Positions 23,204 through 35,450 of a stretch of 64,000 bases of DNA are shown in pieces. This DNA is from Macrophomina tecta (Eukaryota > Ascomycota > Dothideomycetes > Botryosphaeriales > Botryosphaeriaceae). How positions within the stretch are numbered: the first letter of the stretch is position 1; each line of letters opens with the position of its first letter. Where the stretch lies: positions 2,480,001 to 2,544,000 of the forward strand of contig JAKSGN010000002.1 in NCBI GenBank assembly GCA_024180945.1, given 5' to 3'. Both the position numbers and the translations under genes were made by a program. The notes beneath the pieces are model-generated. The model searched no databases, was not told the DNA's origin, and worked only from the letters and a program-made list of their open reading frames with translations.

Positions 23204-24757
23204 CATATCCGGGATTACTATTTTTCCACCCGCCGACAGCCGCGCACCGACGGCTGCCAGGAGGTGGTGCACTCTCTCTTTGCCTGCCGCGCCCGCATGC
23301 CACACGCTCCATCGCCACCTCGCCCATGGGGTCTCCGCCGTCACCGGCCTTTTTCGCGTGCTGCATGACTCGCTTGCTTCCGGGCTCCCCCCAGACGACC
23401 ATCAGCAGCCCGAGTGCTCGACCTGTTGTTAAAGTTATCCCAACGGACCGGTATGATGCGGTGTTACCGACCCCTAGCCACATGCTTTGGGCGTGAAACT
23501 TTCAAGGTTGGCCATGCCGAAGTAGATACCTGCCTGTGGCTCACGCGCAAGTTCTCGCCGGCCACTACATTCGTTGGCCCGCTGGGTGGATATGAGGATT
23601 CAGCAATTCATTCGGGACCGGCTGGGGAAGTGGTGTGTTCGGGCCGGCCCTGCTGCAAGGGGGACAACAGCAGGCCCAGCCCGTTTTTGTGTGACCAGGC
23701 CCGCTCCAGTCAAGCCTTGCCCCTCGCTTCAGACTCTGCCTATACGAGAGCTGTGCGTAGCCACCGATCTTCAGGGCCCTCATTCCACCGAAGGATCAAC
23801 AAGCGTGCCCCAAGATCAGGCTCATGTTTCGCAAACTCAGCTTCTTGGCACCACTCACTGCCCTCCCTCCGTTGCCCGTCGCCCGACGTCAGGCCCCTGT
23901 GATGAGCATCTAGCCCCAAAGCAGAGCGCAAGCTTTTCTAATTCTCACGTCTGCATCCAGGGCATCGCGAAAGGGCTGACTGAGGGAGGCAGGGGGAATA
24001 TGGTACTCTGGCAAGGGTTAGTCGAGAGACTACTAACAGACCTAAATCCACAGGAGCGTAGATTCACGGCTGTGCAGCTCTGCTACAGCGGACCACTGCG
24101 TGCTCCGAAGCGATCTCGTGAACCTCGATCCCATGCCATTCTTTGAGGCATCCACATCTCTCCCATGTTATTTGGTCAGAGCCTCGCAGATTGGTGCCAA
24201 GGAAGCCCCTTTGCTCATCTTCCAGCAACGACTGACCGACTGGGTACTAGGTATTATCTTTCAGCTCGCTGGAGATCTCGGATCACTATGACGGTTTCGT
24301 GTGTCGTTCACTATCCAGAGTAGATCGAGATTCTTTGACGAAGCGTCCGTCGATGCCACTCAACTACTTCAGCTTTCATGATGAAGGATGCATTGCTCGG
24401 CCGTAACCGCCCGTCATATAATGAGGCTGGCGGTCGCGCCTTGCCCATTCCGAATGTTTTGACATTTCAAAAATTACCGTCAGCCCCAATTGGCCCAGCT
24501 CTTTCATTTGTGTTATCGACTGCACGGGAATGTCCAGTCAATCTTGGATTCTTTCCCAGAGCCAAGAACCTTTGGAGTGCATCTGCTATTTGACGGTTCG
24601 CCAAGGCTTAGCATCACAGAGATTCGCATTCCTTTGATAATTCGAGAGGATATAACTGTAGAAGCATGCCCTCGTTGCCCCGTCATCAAGTTGCTGCGGT
24701 GACTTTCTCATTTCTCAGCCTCCGCTGGGTAGCTTCACCTCTCGTTACTCGGACAAG
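23204..24757. other. Divergent intergenic region between ACOX and the giant secreted protein gene
   Basis: About 1.5 kb with no gene I can support. A weak TATA-like GATATAAC lies near 24647-24655, roughly 105 bp before the start of the giant gene. Confidence 0.4.
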
Positions 24758-27700
24758 ATGCATCGCCCGATGTTTCTGGCGGTGTTTTGTTTCCTTGGGT
24801 CAATCCTCCCCGCGAGCAGTGCCTTACTGCCGGAAGAGTTCCTTTCGGCAAGGCGTGATTCAAGCGAGGCCAACAAGCGCTACAACCACTCGGTCAACGA
24901 ACTGGGGACACTGTTAGCTGTGAGTCCTCACTGTCTATGCTGTTTCTATAGCGGCACTGATATGTTTGACGCAATAGACGATCAGCACTGCCTGTCTTGC
25001 AGACGACAGCAGCTGTGCTCTCAACCTCGGCATTGGCCTCCAGTGTCTGCTCACAGCAACTTGCCAGCAGAGGTATTCTGCCCTGCAAGTATGCCAGGGC
25101 TCGAACGACCTACTAGACCTCACAGCGTGCGAACCAGCTAAGACCGCTTTCAATGCCTGCTACTCCGCCACGTAAGCATATCTTTTTCTTATGGTAACCG
25201 AGGAGGAGCGTTAACAGGCTCCAGGCTGAGCGCTTTCCAAAAATGCCTCTTAAACACTCCTTTGGCAGGCGACGGTGTCATTGCCTGCGCTGCAAGTGGA
25301 CTCGGTGTTGTCGATAACTGCGTTGGTTCGCCGTCGGTGTCTGCTTTGGCTGGTCTTGTGGCATCGCTTTTCTCCAGCACGCCCGTCGGTCTTCCAACAC
25401 AACTACCGGTGTCGTCTCCGACACTTCTCGACAAGAGGCAAATACTTCCTCCGCTCCTTCCTTCTTTGGGTTTGTCGAGCTCGTCCCCGCGGCTCACAAG
25501 TACATCCGCGCCTGCTCTTCCCGTAGCCGTCAGCGCTTCGGCCGGCGTGTCCGCGCAAGCATCCATTACTGCTGGCGCCAGCGTTTCCTTCATCACCCCC
25601 TCTGTATCTGCTTCGTTCTCGTCTGCAAATCTCATCTTCAGTACGGCAAATGTTCTACCAACGTCCGCTACCGGTCTGTCGTTGTCGTCGAACGTCGCGC
25701 CATCGTCCGCCGCTGTACAGCCGCCAGTTGGTTCGTCATCGCCTGTAGTCAGCTCATCGGGCCCCGGAGCGTCGTCAGCTGCTGGGTCGGTCGCAGGGAC
25801 ATCGAGTGCTCAACGAGCATCTTCTCCACTGTCACCTCCCGCCTCGGCTCCGTCCTCTGCAGGAGGCGGGCTGTCCATCTCTGCGTCTGCCCCAGCGCTT
25901 AGCGTCTCGGCCCCGGTGACCTCAAGATTGATCTCTTCTGCTGGACTCTTGCCCCTATCGGCATCATTGCAGCCTACTTTGATCTCGGTATCATCTGCGG
26001 AATTGTTGCTATCTGTCAATACTCCAGCAGCATCCTCTCCTTTGGCAGGCCTCTCGCTCCCAAGCTCTGGACTGCCATCCACGTTTCCCTCGATACAGAC
26101 GCCCGTAGCCTCAGTCTTGTCCTTGGGTACCTCCTCCGCTCCTGTGGTCTCGATTCCGTCAGTGTTGCTTTCTTCTGTTGCGTTTTCGGCTCCTTCCTTC
26201 GCTCTTTCCTCAGCTCAAACCGTAGGTGCACCAGCGCCTTCAATCATCGCTGTTCCTCCTGTCGGAGTTTCGTCCGTCGCCATCCCATTCGCAACCGCCT
26301 CTGGCCCCCCCAGTGACACTCCGCCACTGTTCCAATGTCCTGGTGACGATGGGCAACTCGTCACTGCTGCGGGCCAAACCTTCCAAATCCGCTGCGGTGT
26401 CAGCATCGGCCTGCGCTTCGCTATCCCGCGGCTCTTCAGCAGCGGCATCAATGACATCGGCCTCTGTCTGGGCACTTGCGTGCTCCTCGGCTACGCCGGC
26501 GCAGGCATCGACCTCGACCTCTCAAGCCAGGACAATTGCCAGTGCTACACGCAATCAACAGACCTCGTCGTCGATCCGAGCCAAATAGCTGCTGTACTCC
26601 TTCCGAGCGCCGCGCTACCGACTCTGGGTGTGGGGGTGACGCTGAGCCTGGGGTTCCCTACAGGTATACCTGCTGCTGGCAGTGCGAGTAGTGGCGGTCT
26701 TGGAGGCCTGCCGACACCCTCATCGGGTGCGGGACTACCACCTTTTAGTCTGGCTTCTTCCGCTTCTCTGCTGTTTCCAACCTCACCGCTGTCCCTCAGT
26801 TTACCCAGAACTGCTCTTCCGACTGATAATTCGCTCGGTTTGCCAAGCGCCAGTGCATCCTCTTGGGCACTGCCTTCCTTGAGCTTGCCCACCATATCAG
26901 CGCCCACAGACCTTTCTTCGTTGAGCCTGCCGAGCGCCTCTGTTCCAACTATAGCGTCGCTCTCGTTCAGCGCACCGAGCTTCTCAATTCCCACAGATGC
27001 CCCGTCGCTTTCTCTTCCGAGCCTCAGTGTTCCGTCATTGAGCGTTCCCTCGCTCAGCGTACTGTCTTTGAGCCTGCCATCACTTAGTATCCCGAGCTCG
27101 TCCCTGCCAACGGAGCTTCATTCGCTCTTGCTCCCATCCTTGAGCGTGTCAACCTTAGACGTATTGTCCTTGAGCGCACTGTCTTTGAGCGTACCCGCAA
27201 TTTCAACGGATCTGCCCTCAATCATTCTGCCGAGCGCTGCCCCTCCGTCTGATATTCCGATTTCCTCTTTCGCCCCGCCGTCACTCAGCGTGCCAAGTCT
27301 ATCAATCCTAACGGCACTTCCTTCGATCTCGTTGGCAAGCGCCAGCGTGCCTTCATTGTCCCTGAGCGCACTAAGTCTGAGCGCGCCAAGCGTGCCGCTG
27401 GATACGAATCTACCCTCGTTCTCCCTGCTGAGTACCAGCGTACCCGCGCTCTCTCTCAGTGCATCAAGCTTGAGTTTGCTCTCACTTTCTTTGAGCGTGC
27501 CCAGCTTGAGTGTTGCCGCTCTCCCTACCGACTTCTCGTTATCTTCGCCGGATTTACCCTCGTTGAGCGCGCCCAGCTTGTCGGTCCCGACGAATGTGCC
27601 ATCAATGCTGCTACCGAGTATCAGCGAGAAGTCGATTCCCGTTAGTGCCCCAAGCCTCGATTTGCCATCAATACCACCTTTGAGCGTACCCAACTTGAGC

Positions 27701-30700
27701 GCGCCTGCGCTACCGACCGATGTCTCGCTCTCGCTGCCCAATCTGCCTTCGTTGCCAAGTATCAGCCCACCTGCCATATCCATAAGTGCGCCGAGCTTTA
27801 GCGTGCTGTCACTCCCCACGGATATTCCAATCACTCTTCTGCCTGTCAGCGTGTCTTCCATTGACTTAGGGTATCCTGGGACCCTGGTTCCGGATCCATT
27901 TCCCCATGGAGCGCAGTCGGGGCCTGAACCCATCATCCCACAAAACACTATAATTCCGAGCGGTCCAGCGTTGTCTTTGCCACAAGTCTCTATTACAGCA
28001 CCACCGGTCAGCGTGTCATCGATCGATCTAGGGTATCCTGGAACTCTTATTCCGGACCCTTTTCCTCATGGACCCCAGAGCGGACCGGCACCAATTATTC
28101 CACAAAACACCCTTTTTCCAAGTGGACCCTCTGCCGGTCTTCCATCGTTGGCATTGACCTCTATATCCCTGAGCGCCCCGACGATCTCCGTACCTGAATT
28201 TTCGCTCTCGATTCCTCCGGCCAGCGTGCCCTCTCTCAGCGTTCTACCCAGCGACCTTTCGGAAGCCGTCCCATCGTTACCAGTACCGTCGCTTCCTTCG
28301 CTGAGTATTCCTCCATCACCTTATCTGTCAATCCCAACTGGCTTGAGCGTTCCCACCATCAGTAACCCGACACTGTCTCTCTCGGCTCCAAGTATCTCTT
28401 TGTCTTTTGCAGACATTCCAACTGGAGTCAGTATTTCAAGCATCGAGATTCCGACGATATCTTTCTCGTTGCCCAGCTTTGCTCTGCCTTCCTCACTTAT
28501 TCCAACAAGTCTCAACATTCCCGACCTCAGTCTGCCGACGAGCTTGAACTTGCCCACAGTCCTCAGTCTGCCAAGTGTCATGAGCCTCCCATCGGATATT
28601 AGCTTACCGTTGAGTCTGCCTACGGATTTGAGTCTGCCTACAGATTTGAGCCTACCTACAGCCTTAAGTCTGCCTACAGTTCTCAGTCTGCCAAGTGTCT
28701 TGAGCCTCCCATCGGATATTAGCTTACCGTCGAGTCTGCCCACGGATTTGAGTCTGCCCGCGGATTTGGGTCTGCCCACAGCCTTGAGTCTGCCCACGGT
28801 TCTCAGTTTGCCAAGTGTCTTGAGCCTCCCATCGGATATTAGCTTACCATTGAGCATGCCCACAGCCTTAAGTCTGCCCACGGATTTGAGTCTGCTCACG
28901 GCCTTGAGTCTGCCCACAGCCTTCAGTCTGCCCACGGTTCTCAGTCTGCCAAGTGTCTTGAGCCTCCCATCGGATATTAGCTTACTATTAAGCGTGCCCA
29001 CAGCCTTGAGTCTGCCTACAGATTTGAATCTACCTACGGCCTTAAGTCTGCCTACCGATTTGAGTCTGCCTATCGATTTGAGTCTGCCCATAGCCTTGAG
29101 TCTGCCCACAGCCTTGAGTCTGCCCACAGATTTGAGTCTGCCCACGGCTTTGAGTCTGCCCACGGTTCTTAGTCTGCCCACGGTTCTCAGCCTGCCAAGT
29201 GTCTTGAGCCTCCCATCGGATATTAGCTTACCGTTGAGTCTGCCCACGGCTTTGACTCTACCCACAGCCTTAAGTCTGCGCACAGATTTGAGTCTACTCA
29301 CAGATTTCAGTCTACCCACGGCTTTGAGCTTGCCCACGGCTTTGAGCTTGCCTACGGCTTTAAGCTTACCCACGGCTTTGACTCTACGTACAGATTTAAG
29401 TCTACGTACAGATTTAAGTCTACCTACGGCTTTAAGCTTGCCTACAGATTTAAGTCTACTCACGGCTTTAAGCCTTCCCACGGCTTTAAGTCTACCCACA
29501 GATTTCAGTCTACCCACGGTGTTAAGTCTGCCCACAGATCTAAGTCTACCAACGGCACTAAGCCTACCAACGGCTTTAAGCCTCCCGACGGCTTTAAGTC
29601 TACCTACAGATTTAAGTCTACCCACAGATTTAAGTCTACCCACAGATTTAAGTCTACCCACAGATTTAAGTCTACCTACAGATTTAAGTCTGCCTACGGC
29701 TTTAAGTTTACCTACAGCTTTAAGTCTACCCACAACCTTAAATGTACCAACGGACATCACTTTACCTTTTAGCTTGCCAATGGTATTGAGTTTGCCAACC
29801 ATTTTAAGTCCGCCGACAACATTAAGCCTACTTACGGACCTTAGCCTTCCCTTAAGCATGCCAACGGCCGTGAGTTTACTATCAGACCTCAGTTTACCGA
29901 CACAAATAAGCCTCCCCACAGCTATAAGTCTACCAACGACATTGTTGAATGTACCAACCACATTGAGCGTACCAGCTCCAAGCCTGCCGACGGCTCTCAC
30001 ACTGCCTACTTCCCTAGGTCTACCAACGGATCTCAGTCTTCCGACTAGCTTGAATTTTCCTACGAGTTTGGACTTGCCTATAACCTTGAGCCTCCCCACG
30101 AGCTTGGAACTTCCGACGAGCTTGAACCTCCCGACAATTTTGAGCCTTCCCACGATCATCAACCTTCCTACTAGCCTTGTTCTGCCATCAAGCGTTGACC
30201 TTCCCACGAGTCCGAGCTTGTCGTTGAGTCTCAATCTCCCAACGAGTCTTGGCCTGCCCACAAGCGTCAACCTGCCCACGGGCCTGTCCATTCCATCTAT
30301 CTCGGCGCCTACAACATTAGTCACCTTAACAAATTTGTTAACCTACCTTCCAACCATCCCAAGTGTCAGTGTCAGCGTACCGAGTGCTCTAACATCGATT
30401 TCGGCCCCAACCGTTTCCGTACCATCAGTTACCATCCCGCAAGTGAGCTTGCCCTCAATCAGCCTGCCTACATCCGTACAAAACCCGCTCACCACTGTCA
30501 TTGGCACAGCGATTAACGGATTACCTACGATGGCTACTTCCCTTCCCATTGGTGTTGACGTCACCTTGGGGGCGTCCATCGGGGCGTCGCTTGGAGCAGG
30601 AATCGGCCTCTCCGCAGATCTCCCCACAATAACCCAAGCTCTACTGCCATCCGGCCTCGACATCATTCAAACCGCCGGCTACACCCCGGGCGCCAGAAGT

Positions 30701-31972
30701 TTTGTTGTTACCCTGGATCGACTGATTGCTTTGAGGCGCAGACAGCTTGGCTTACCCACCGTTCTCTTCCTGACTCCAACACGTCTTTCAGCGCCAATTA
30801 CATCGTCTATGACAACAAGAACTGCTGGTATTGATGGTACTACCACTTCAATCTTCACCATAATTCCTACCGATACAAATCCTCCCACTGTTGTGATCGG
30901 AACGCCGACGATTACTCCTGGATCCACGTCTGCGCTTCCTTCGCCGACCAACACTACAGGTCTGTCAAGCGCAAGCCCATCTTCAGCTCCTGAGCCTGCC
31001 ATTTCTTCAATTCCTGCTCCGGTAGCATCTGTTGTCTCCTCAGGATCTCTGATCCCGCCGGTCCTGACGATCCCGCCAGGCAACACTGGTGGCGTCCTCA
31101 CACTTGTCCAAACCTCCGGATCGGTACCATTCACCAGTATGCTGGGCACGATGGTGGCTCAGATGATTTCAACAACGATCGTGCTTGTCAATGTCCCTAC
31201 GGGAACTACAGCCTCTGGTTTGTCTTTAACGCTATCTACGGCTGAGCTTGCGTCCGCGACGCTGCCCACTATTACGCCATCATCTGCCACGGCGTCACTT
31301 GTTGCAATTCCCACCATCTCACTTCCTGATGCCAGCACTTTCCTTCCTTCCTTAAGTTTGTCCTTGTCTTCTGTTGCGGTTATCAGCGTTCCTCTGTCCT
31401 CTGTTCCGGCCCCAAGCGCCACCTTACCTTCGCTCTCCATCCCAAGCTTTTCTGTATCCTCGCCCTCCGTATCCGTACCTTTGCCTTCCCTGTCCGTACC
31501 TCCGCTCTCCCTATCAGTACCTCCGCTCTCCTTATCAGTACCTTCGCTCTCCTTATCAGTACCTTCGCTTTCCTTATCAGTACCTTCGCTTTCTCTATCC
31601 GTACCTTCGCTTTCTCTATCCGTACCTTCGCTTTCTCTATCCGTACCTTCAGTCCCCTCTTCCATTTCCTCTCTGAGCGCCCCAGCCCTCACCGCCCCAA
31701 CCCTAGCCAGCATATCTGTTCTTAGCGTCTCGCTTTCAACACCAACCGCTCCTAGCGCTGCTACTTCCTCAGTTTCTCTCTCAGTTCCCTCCCTTTCCGC
31801 TCCCACGCTCCCGCCTGTCCCGACAACGCTGGCAACTGTGTCCCGCCCCACCGGTCTGATAACAACGCTTGTCCCCGAACCGAGCGTCTGCGTGCCCGGA
31901 TACAAACAGATTGTCGGCACTTATGGACCAGGTGGGAGCTTCGTCACTGTGTCGACTCTTGGTCTGGCATGA
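24758..31972 (+). CDS. Giant secreted hexapeptide-repeat protein (about 2367 residues)
   Basis: Three exons: 24758-24919, 24978-25171 and 25225-31972. Residues 1-22 form a signal peptide (MHRPMFLAVFCFLGSILP, then ASSA). Residues about 55-150 hold ten cysteines, spread over all three exons (STAC, SSC, LQC, TATC, QVC, LTAC, NAC, QKC, VIAC, DNC). A Ser/Pro/Val/Leu-rich part follows, then a six-Cys module at about 490-560 (CPGDDGQLV ... IRCGVSIG ... LCLGTC ... NCQCY) that resembles fungal apple/PAN-like modules. More Ser/Leu/Pro sequence follows, including two copies of a 54-residue unit with SSIDLGYPGT. Then come about 100 LSLPTx hexads (residues about 1215-1810), a less regular part, eight 7-residue SVPSLSL repeats, and a short C-terminal Cys segment. 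There is no GPI-anchor tail. I infer a cell-surface or extracellular polymer; I know of no described family. Confidence 0.88.
27845..28168 (+). repeat. Two 162-bp direct repeats in the giant gene
   Basis: The unit starting GTCAGCGTGTC recurs at 27845 and 28007, 162 bp (54 codons) apart. Both copies code VSVSSIDLGYPGTL, then PDPFPHG and PIIPQNT. Third-base differences between the copies show the duplication is not recent. Confidence 0.7.
28510..30300 (+). repeat. 18-bp coding tandem repeat, about 100 units (LSLPTx)
   Basis: The basic unit is 18 bp, of the form TTGAGTCTGCCCACAGAT, coding Leu-Ser-Leu-Pro-Thr-Asp or Ala. A higher-order unit is superimposed in the first part. A block reading TCTCAGTCTGCCAAGTGTCT, followed by a stretch coding LSLPSDISLP, recurs with 120-bp spacing (28561, 28681, 28801) and again near 28940 and 29185. 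After about 29260 the block is lost and simpler hexads take over. After about 29750 the units diverge (TTLNV, TSLNLP). The pattern suggests successive unequal exchange, with the youngest copies in the middle. Confidence 0.85.
31481..31648 (+). repeat. 21-bp coding tandem repeat, eight units
   Basis: Eight adjacent 21-bp units of the form TCGCTTTCTCTATCCGTACC plus T, coding a seven-residue Ser-Leu-Ser-Val-Pro motif. The last units are nearly identical to each other, so this array is recent. Confidence 0.8.
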
Positions 31973-32719
31973 ATGGTTGAGTGGCTGAGTATTTATATCA
32001 CTAGTGCATTTGCAGCTGCGCTGCCTTCTTCTTCTTTTTCTTTTCTTTTTATATATGGAGGTTGGGGGTTTGGGGAGGGTGGGTTTCTGTGCTCCGTCTT
32101 TGTTCTTTCCGCTTGTTTTTTACTCTCAAGTACTCGTAGATGCGGGTTAAGCGTATTAGCAGATGCTGCTAGGCATCAGTTTTGGACCGTGACAGCCGAG
32201 GACCGTAATGTATTTGGGAGAGTGATAATCTTTTTTGAGGGAGTTGTAGTGTAGTTTGGGTCTGCTCTTCTATCCGATGTTGTCAAGCTCTATCTTAGAT
32301 TTTGTATTAGTACTGAGGTCTACAACTTAGCTGATCATTACAATCACGCGAATTGGAATTACTGAATCCTCTTCCATTGACTATCTCTATGAGCGCATTA
32401 TATTCAGCCTGCGGTAAAAGCCACCGCTGCATGGCCGTACCATGAGGAAGACAATGGCGAGTAATGGCGTCCAACTAATGGATGGAAGCAGCCGCTACAT
32501 TCCCATTGGTTTGATCAGCGGCTATCCAGACAAGCGCCGTGTGGGGAATATTCCCCTCTTATGTTGCAAAACGGCATGGATCTACCCGAGATCCTCTGCG
32601 ATGCCCAATGAGAAGCTGCCGCAGCCTAGCGACAAGTGGGGGCCAGTTAATATTTATTATACTGCGCCTCAGCTTCACGCTCACGCAGCCTGTCCTTAGG
32701 AATTCAATCATAGTGCGTC
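31973..32719. other. Intergenic
   Basis: About 750 bp with a T-rich run near 32020-32050 and no gene. It contains the 3' region of the giant gene and the promoter of the first tandem HET gene. Confidence 0.4.
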
Positions 32720-34946
32720 ATGCTTTGCCATCGTTGTTACCTCATGTTCCTTGAAACGGAAGGCGCTTGTTGGAGAGGGACTTACGACAAGTACTTGGAC
32801 TATCACGGTAGCGAGAAGGAAATATTGGAAGCTGCCGAGTGCTGTTTCGTCTGCCGCACGATCGCAAGAAAATTGCCTCAGAGGCCAGGTGGATGCAAGG
32901 TATTGTGGAAATATTTTGGTCCACAGTTTGCTTCCACACTCCTCCGTCTCTTCCATAAAATCGAGGCCGATGAATACCGCGCTGGTCTTTCTCTGTTACC
33001 CGGTACCCGAAGCGATTTCTTCCTACAATTCTACAAGAACAAACTTGAGATCGGGGGTCTTGTTCTGAAGCAAGCCGGTGAGTCTGCAAGTGTTCAATGA
33101 ATGACTGCAAGAAGTACTGATCTGAGAGGAAGATGAAGGTCCTTACTCTCCGCCGCCCACACCCGAGTCGGACAACACAGGCTCAGATGAGGTGGTACAA
33201 ACAGCCAGGAGGTGGATGCAAGCTTGCACTTGTGTGAATGAGGCCGACCCACCGAAGTATCCTACCAGGTTGATCGACCTCAAATCGCTGTGGGAAGCAA
33301 AGCCCCCGAAAGATAAACCGCTCATGAAGGTGGAGCAGCGGAAAGCCACGCACGTGCGTCTCATCCTGGGTAGCGAAGCAGCAGACGAGAATGACGGACA
33401 AAGCCCTGCGCACATGCAACGATACGTCACCTTGAGCCACTGCTGGGGCAATCCGAACTCTCCGCCACTGCGTCTGCTCAAGGCCAACCTCGAGGAGTTC
33501 AGGGAGGGCATATTGTTAGAGCGCCTGCCCCTGACGTTCCGCCACGCTGTTGCTTTCGCGGCCCGCCTGGATGGCGTCCGGTACATCTGGATCGATTCCC
33601 TCTGCATTATTCAGGATGACAAGGACGACTGGCTCGTCGAGTCTCAAGTGATGGGCGACGTGTACAAGAACTCGTTCCTCAACATCTCCGCCACCGCGGC
33701 CCGGCACGGTGATGACGGCCTTTTCTACACGCGCCCGCCGCGCGCGCTACGCGACCTCCGCGTCGACATCAATGTGGCCGGCGTGCCTGGGGTGTCACCG
33801 GAGGATCCGTCGATGCGCAGGTGTTCACTTGCGGACCCGTCATTCTGGCACGAGCATGTCGACACCGCGCCCGTCAACACGCGCGGCTGGGTGCTTCAGG
33901 AGCGCCTGCTGGCGCCGCGCAAGCTACACTTTTGCAGCGATCAGGTAGTCTGGGAGTGTGATGAGATGCGCAAGTCGGAGAGACATCCTGACGGATTGCC
34001 AGACGTTCAAGGAGAGGCACTGGAGGCGGTGTCAAGCACCGGAATGGCAATGTTGCGGTCCGGACGCCGCCCTCCTCCCCGGGTAGATGGAGAGGGCTGC
34101 GATGGGCATACCATTTCAAGAAAGGCCTATACGGCCTGGAAGAATATTGTGGAGAAGTACACTCGTGCGAGGTTCACGAAGCTGGAGGACAGGTTCATCG
34201 CAATTACTGGTGTCGCACAGGCAATGCATGCGCAGATTGGCACTGCGTATGTTGCTGGCCTGTGGCGGAGCAATATTGAGTGCCAGCTTCTGTGGTACGT
34301 GACGCCGGTGTGGCAGCAAGCGAGCCAACGGTTTGCATATCCGTCGAAGCGGCTGAATTATGAGGTTCCGAGCTTTTCCTGGGCGGCTGTGGACGCCGAG
34401 CAGGGCATCACTTACGCAGGACTATTGGAAGACGGCTTGCTGATTAGAGTCGACGAGGTTGAGCCAACGGGCTCAGATGACAGAGGTATTTTTGGGATGG
34501 TCAAGGGTCTGATCGTCACTGGTGAGATACCACTCAAGAAAGTTGAGTTGTCGAGTGCAATAAGAGATGGAGGAGTGGTGTACAGCTGGAGGCTCAGAGG
34601 AAAAGGTGATGAGCGGCTTGAAATAAGGTTCACTATCCTATACTTGGACAGCCCTGAGACTGACAAGGATATATTTGGTCCCGAAGGACGGATATACTGT
34701 TTTCCGGCAGCTTACGGAGCGCATGGTGATAGACCTGATGATTTGACTTGTCTCTTGCTGCAATCAGTCGAACAGCAGCGTGGAACTTTCAAACGCATAG
34801 GCTTGTTGGTAGTCACTACGCTTGATGGCAAGGGCGGGAATTTGATGCGCCAAACGGCGGGATATGAGAGGGAATTGCCATGCATTTCCTGGGAAGCGGA
34901 TGCAGCAGGGAATGGGAAAGGCAGACATACAATCCGTATAGTGTGA
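32720..34946 (+). CDS. HET-domain protein, first of a tandem pair
   Basis: Two exons (32720-33077, 33127-34946) give 725 residues. The N-terminus carries CHRC and CCFVC pairs, as in many HET proteins. The HET domain runs from about residue 219: YVTLSHCWGN, LPLTFRHAVAFAARLDGVRY, IWIDSLCIIQDD, YKNSFLNISATAA. The second half has VNTRGWVLQERLLAPRKLHF and WECDEMRKSERHPDG. A conserved C-terminal part holds VAGLWRSNIECQLLW, PSFSWAAVDAEQGITY and FKRIGLLVV. The expected role is non-self recognition and cell death. The intron acceptor is CTGAG (a GAG acceptor), the only one that joins in frame to EEDEGPYSPP. The downstream gene is a close paralogue in the same orientation, so the pair arose by tandem duplication. 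Confidence 0.9.
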
Positions 34947-35450
34947 AGAATCAAAATTATCATTTGCTTAACGCCCCAAAATGGACTTTTATTCTCTTCA
35001 TGATCTCTATTACTCAGGGCTCAACTGCTTTTCTCAGCTTCATGACTTGCTTTAGTTCGGCCGTAATAGTTCAAGCATGAGTGGTTAAGGTCAGATCTGT
35101 TGACAGCTCTGGCAAACCTCTGACTAACCCGGACTACACCGCAGCTAGAAAGATTGTTACGACACAAAACTGATAGATCTCATGACAACTCTTTCTAATT
35201 TTATCGGCGCAATCTCCTCCAATGGCTCATAAGCAATAAACGCGGGCTCGCTTGCGGATCAGCGGCAGTCGACTGTGCCGCCCCCACCATCCCCACACCC
35301 GCGGCGCTTAAGGTTTATTGCCTGACAAGGTCAACAATACAAGTATGCCATGAGTGCTAATAGACTTTGACCATTGTGAATCCGGATCTAGTCGATTTCT
35401 TACTTTCCGCTTGCACGCCGCAAAAGTTTTCTTTTCTTTCCACCCACAGC
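34947..35450. other. Intergenic between the tandem HET genes
   Basis: About 500 bp. I see no separate gene; it contains the 3' region of the first HET gene and the promoter of the second. Confidence 0.4.

Noticed and set aside
28510..30300. CRISPR-like regular repeats
   Set aside because: Units are contiguous without spacers, are multiples of 18 bp and are coding; the organism is a eukaryote.
28321..30324. 667-codon minus-strand frame of VGRLKx repeats
   Set aside because: It is the exact antisense of the hexapeptide array, starts and ends with it, and has no signal, promoter or splice structure.
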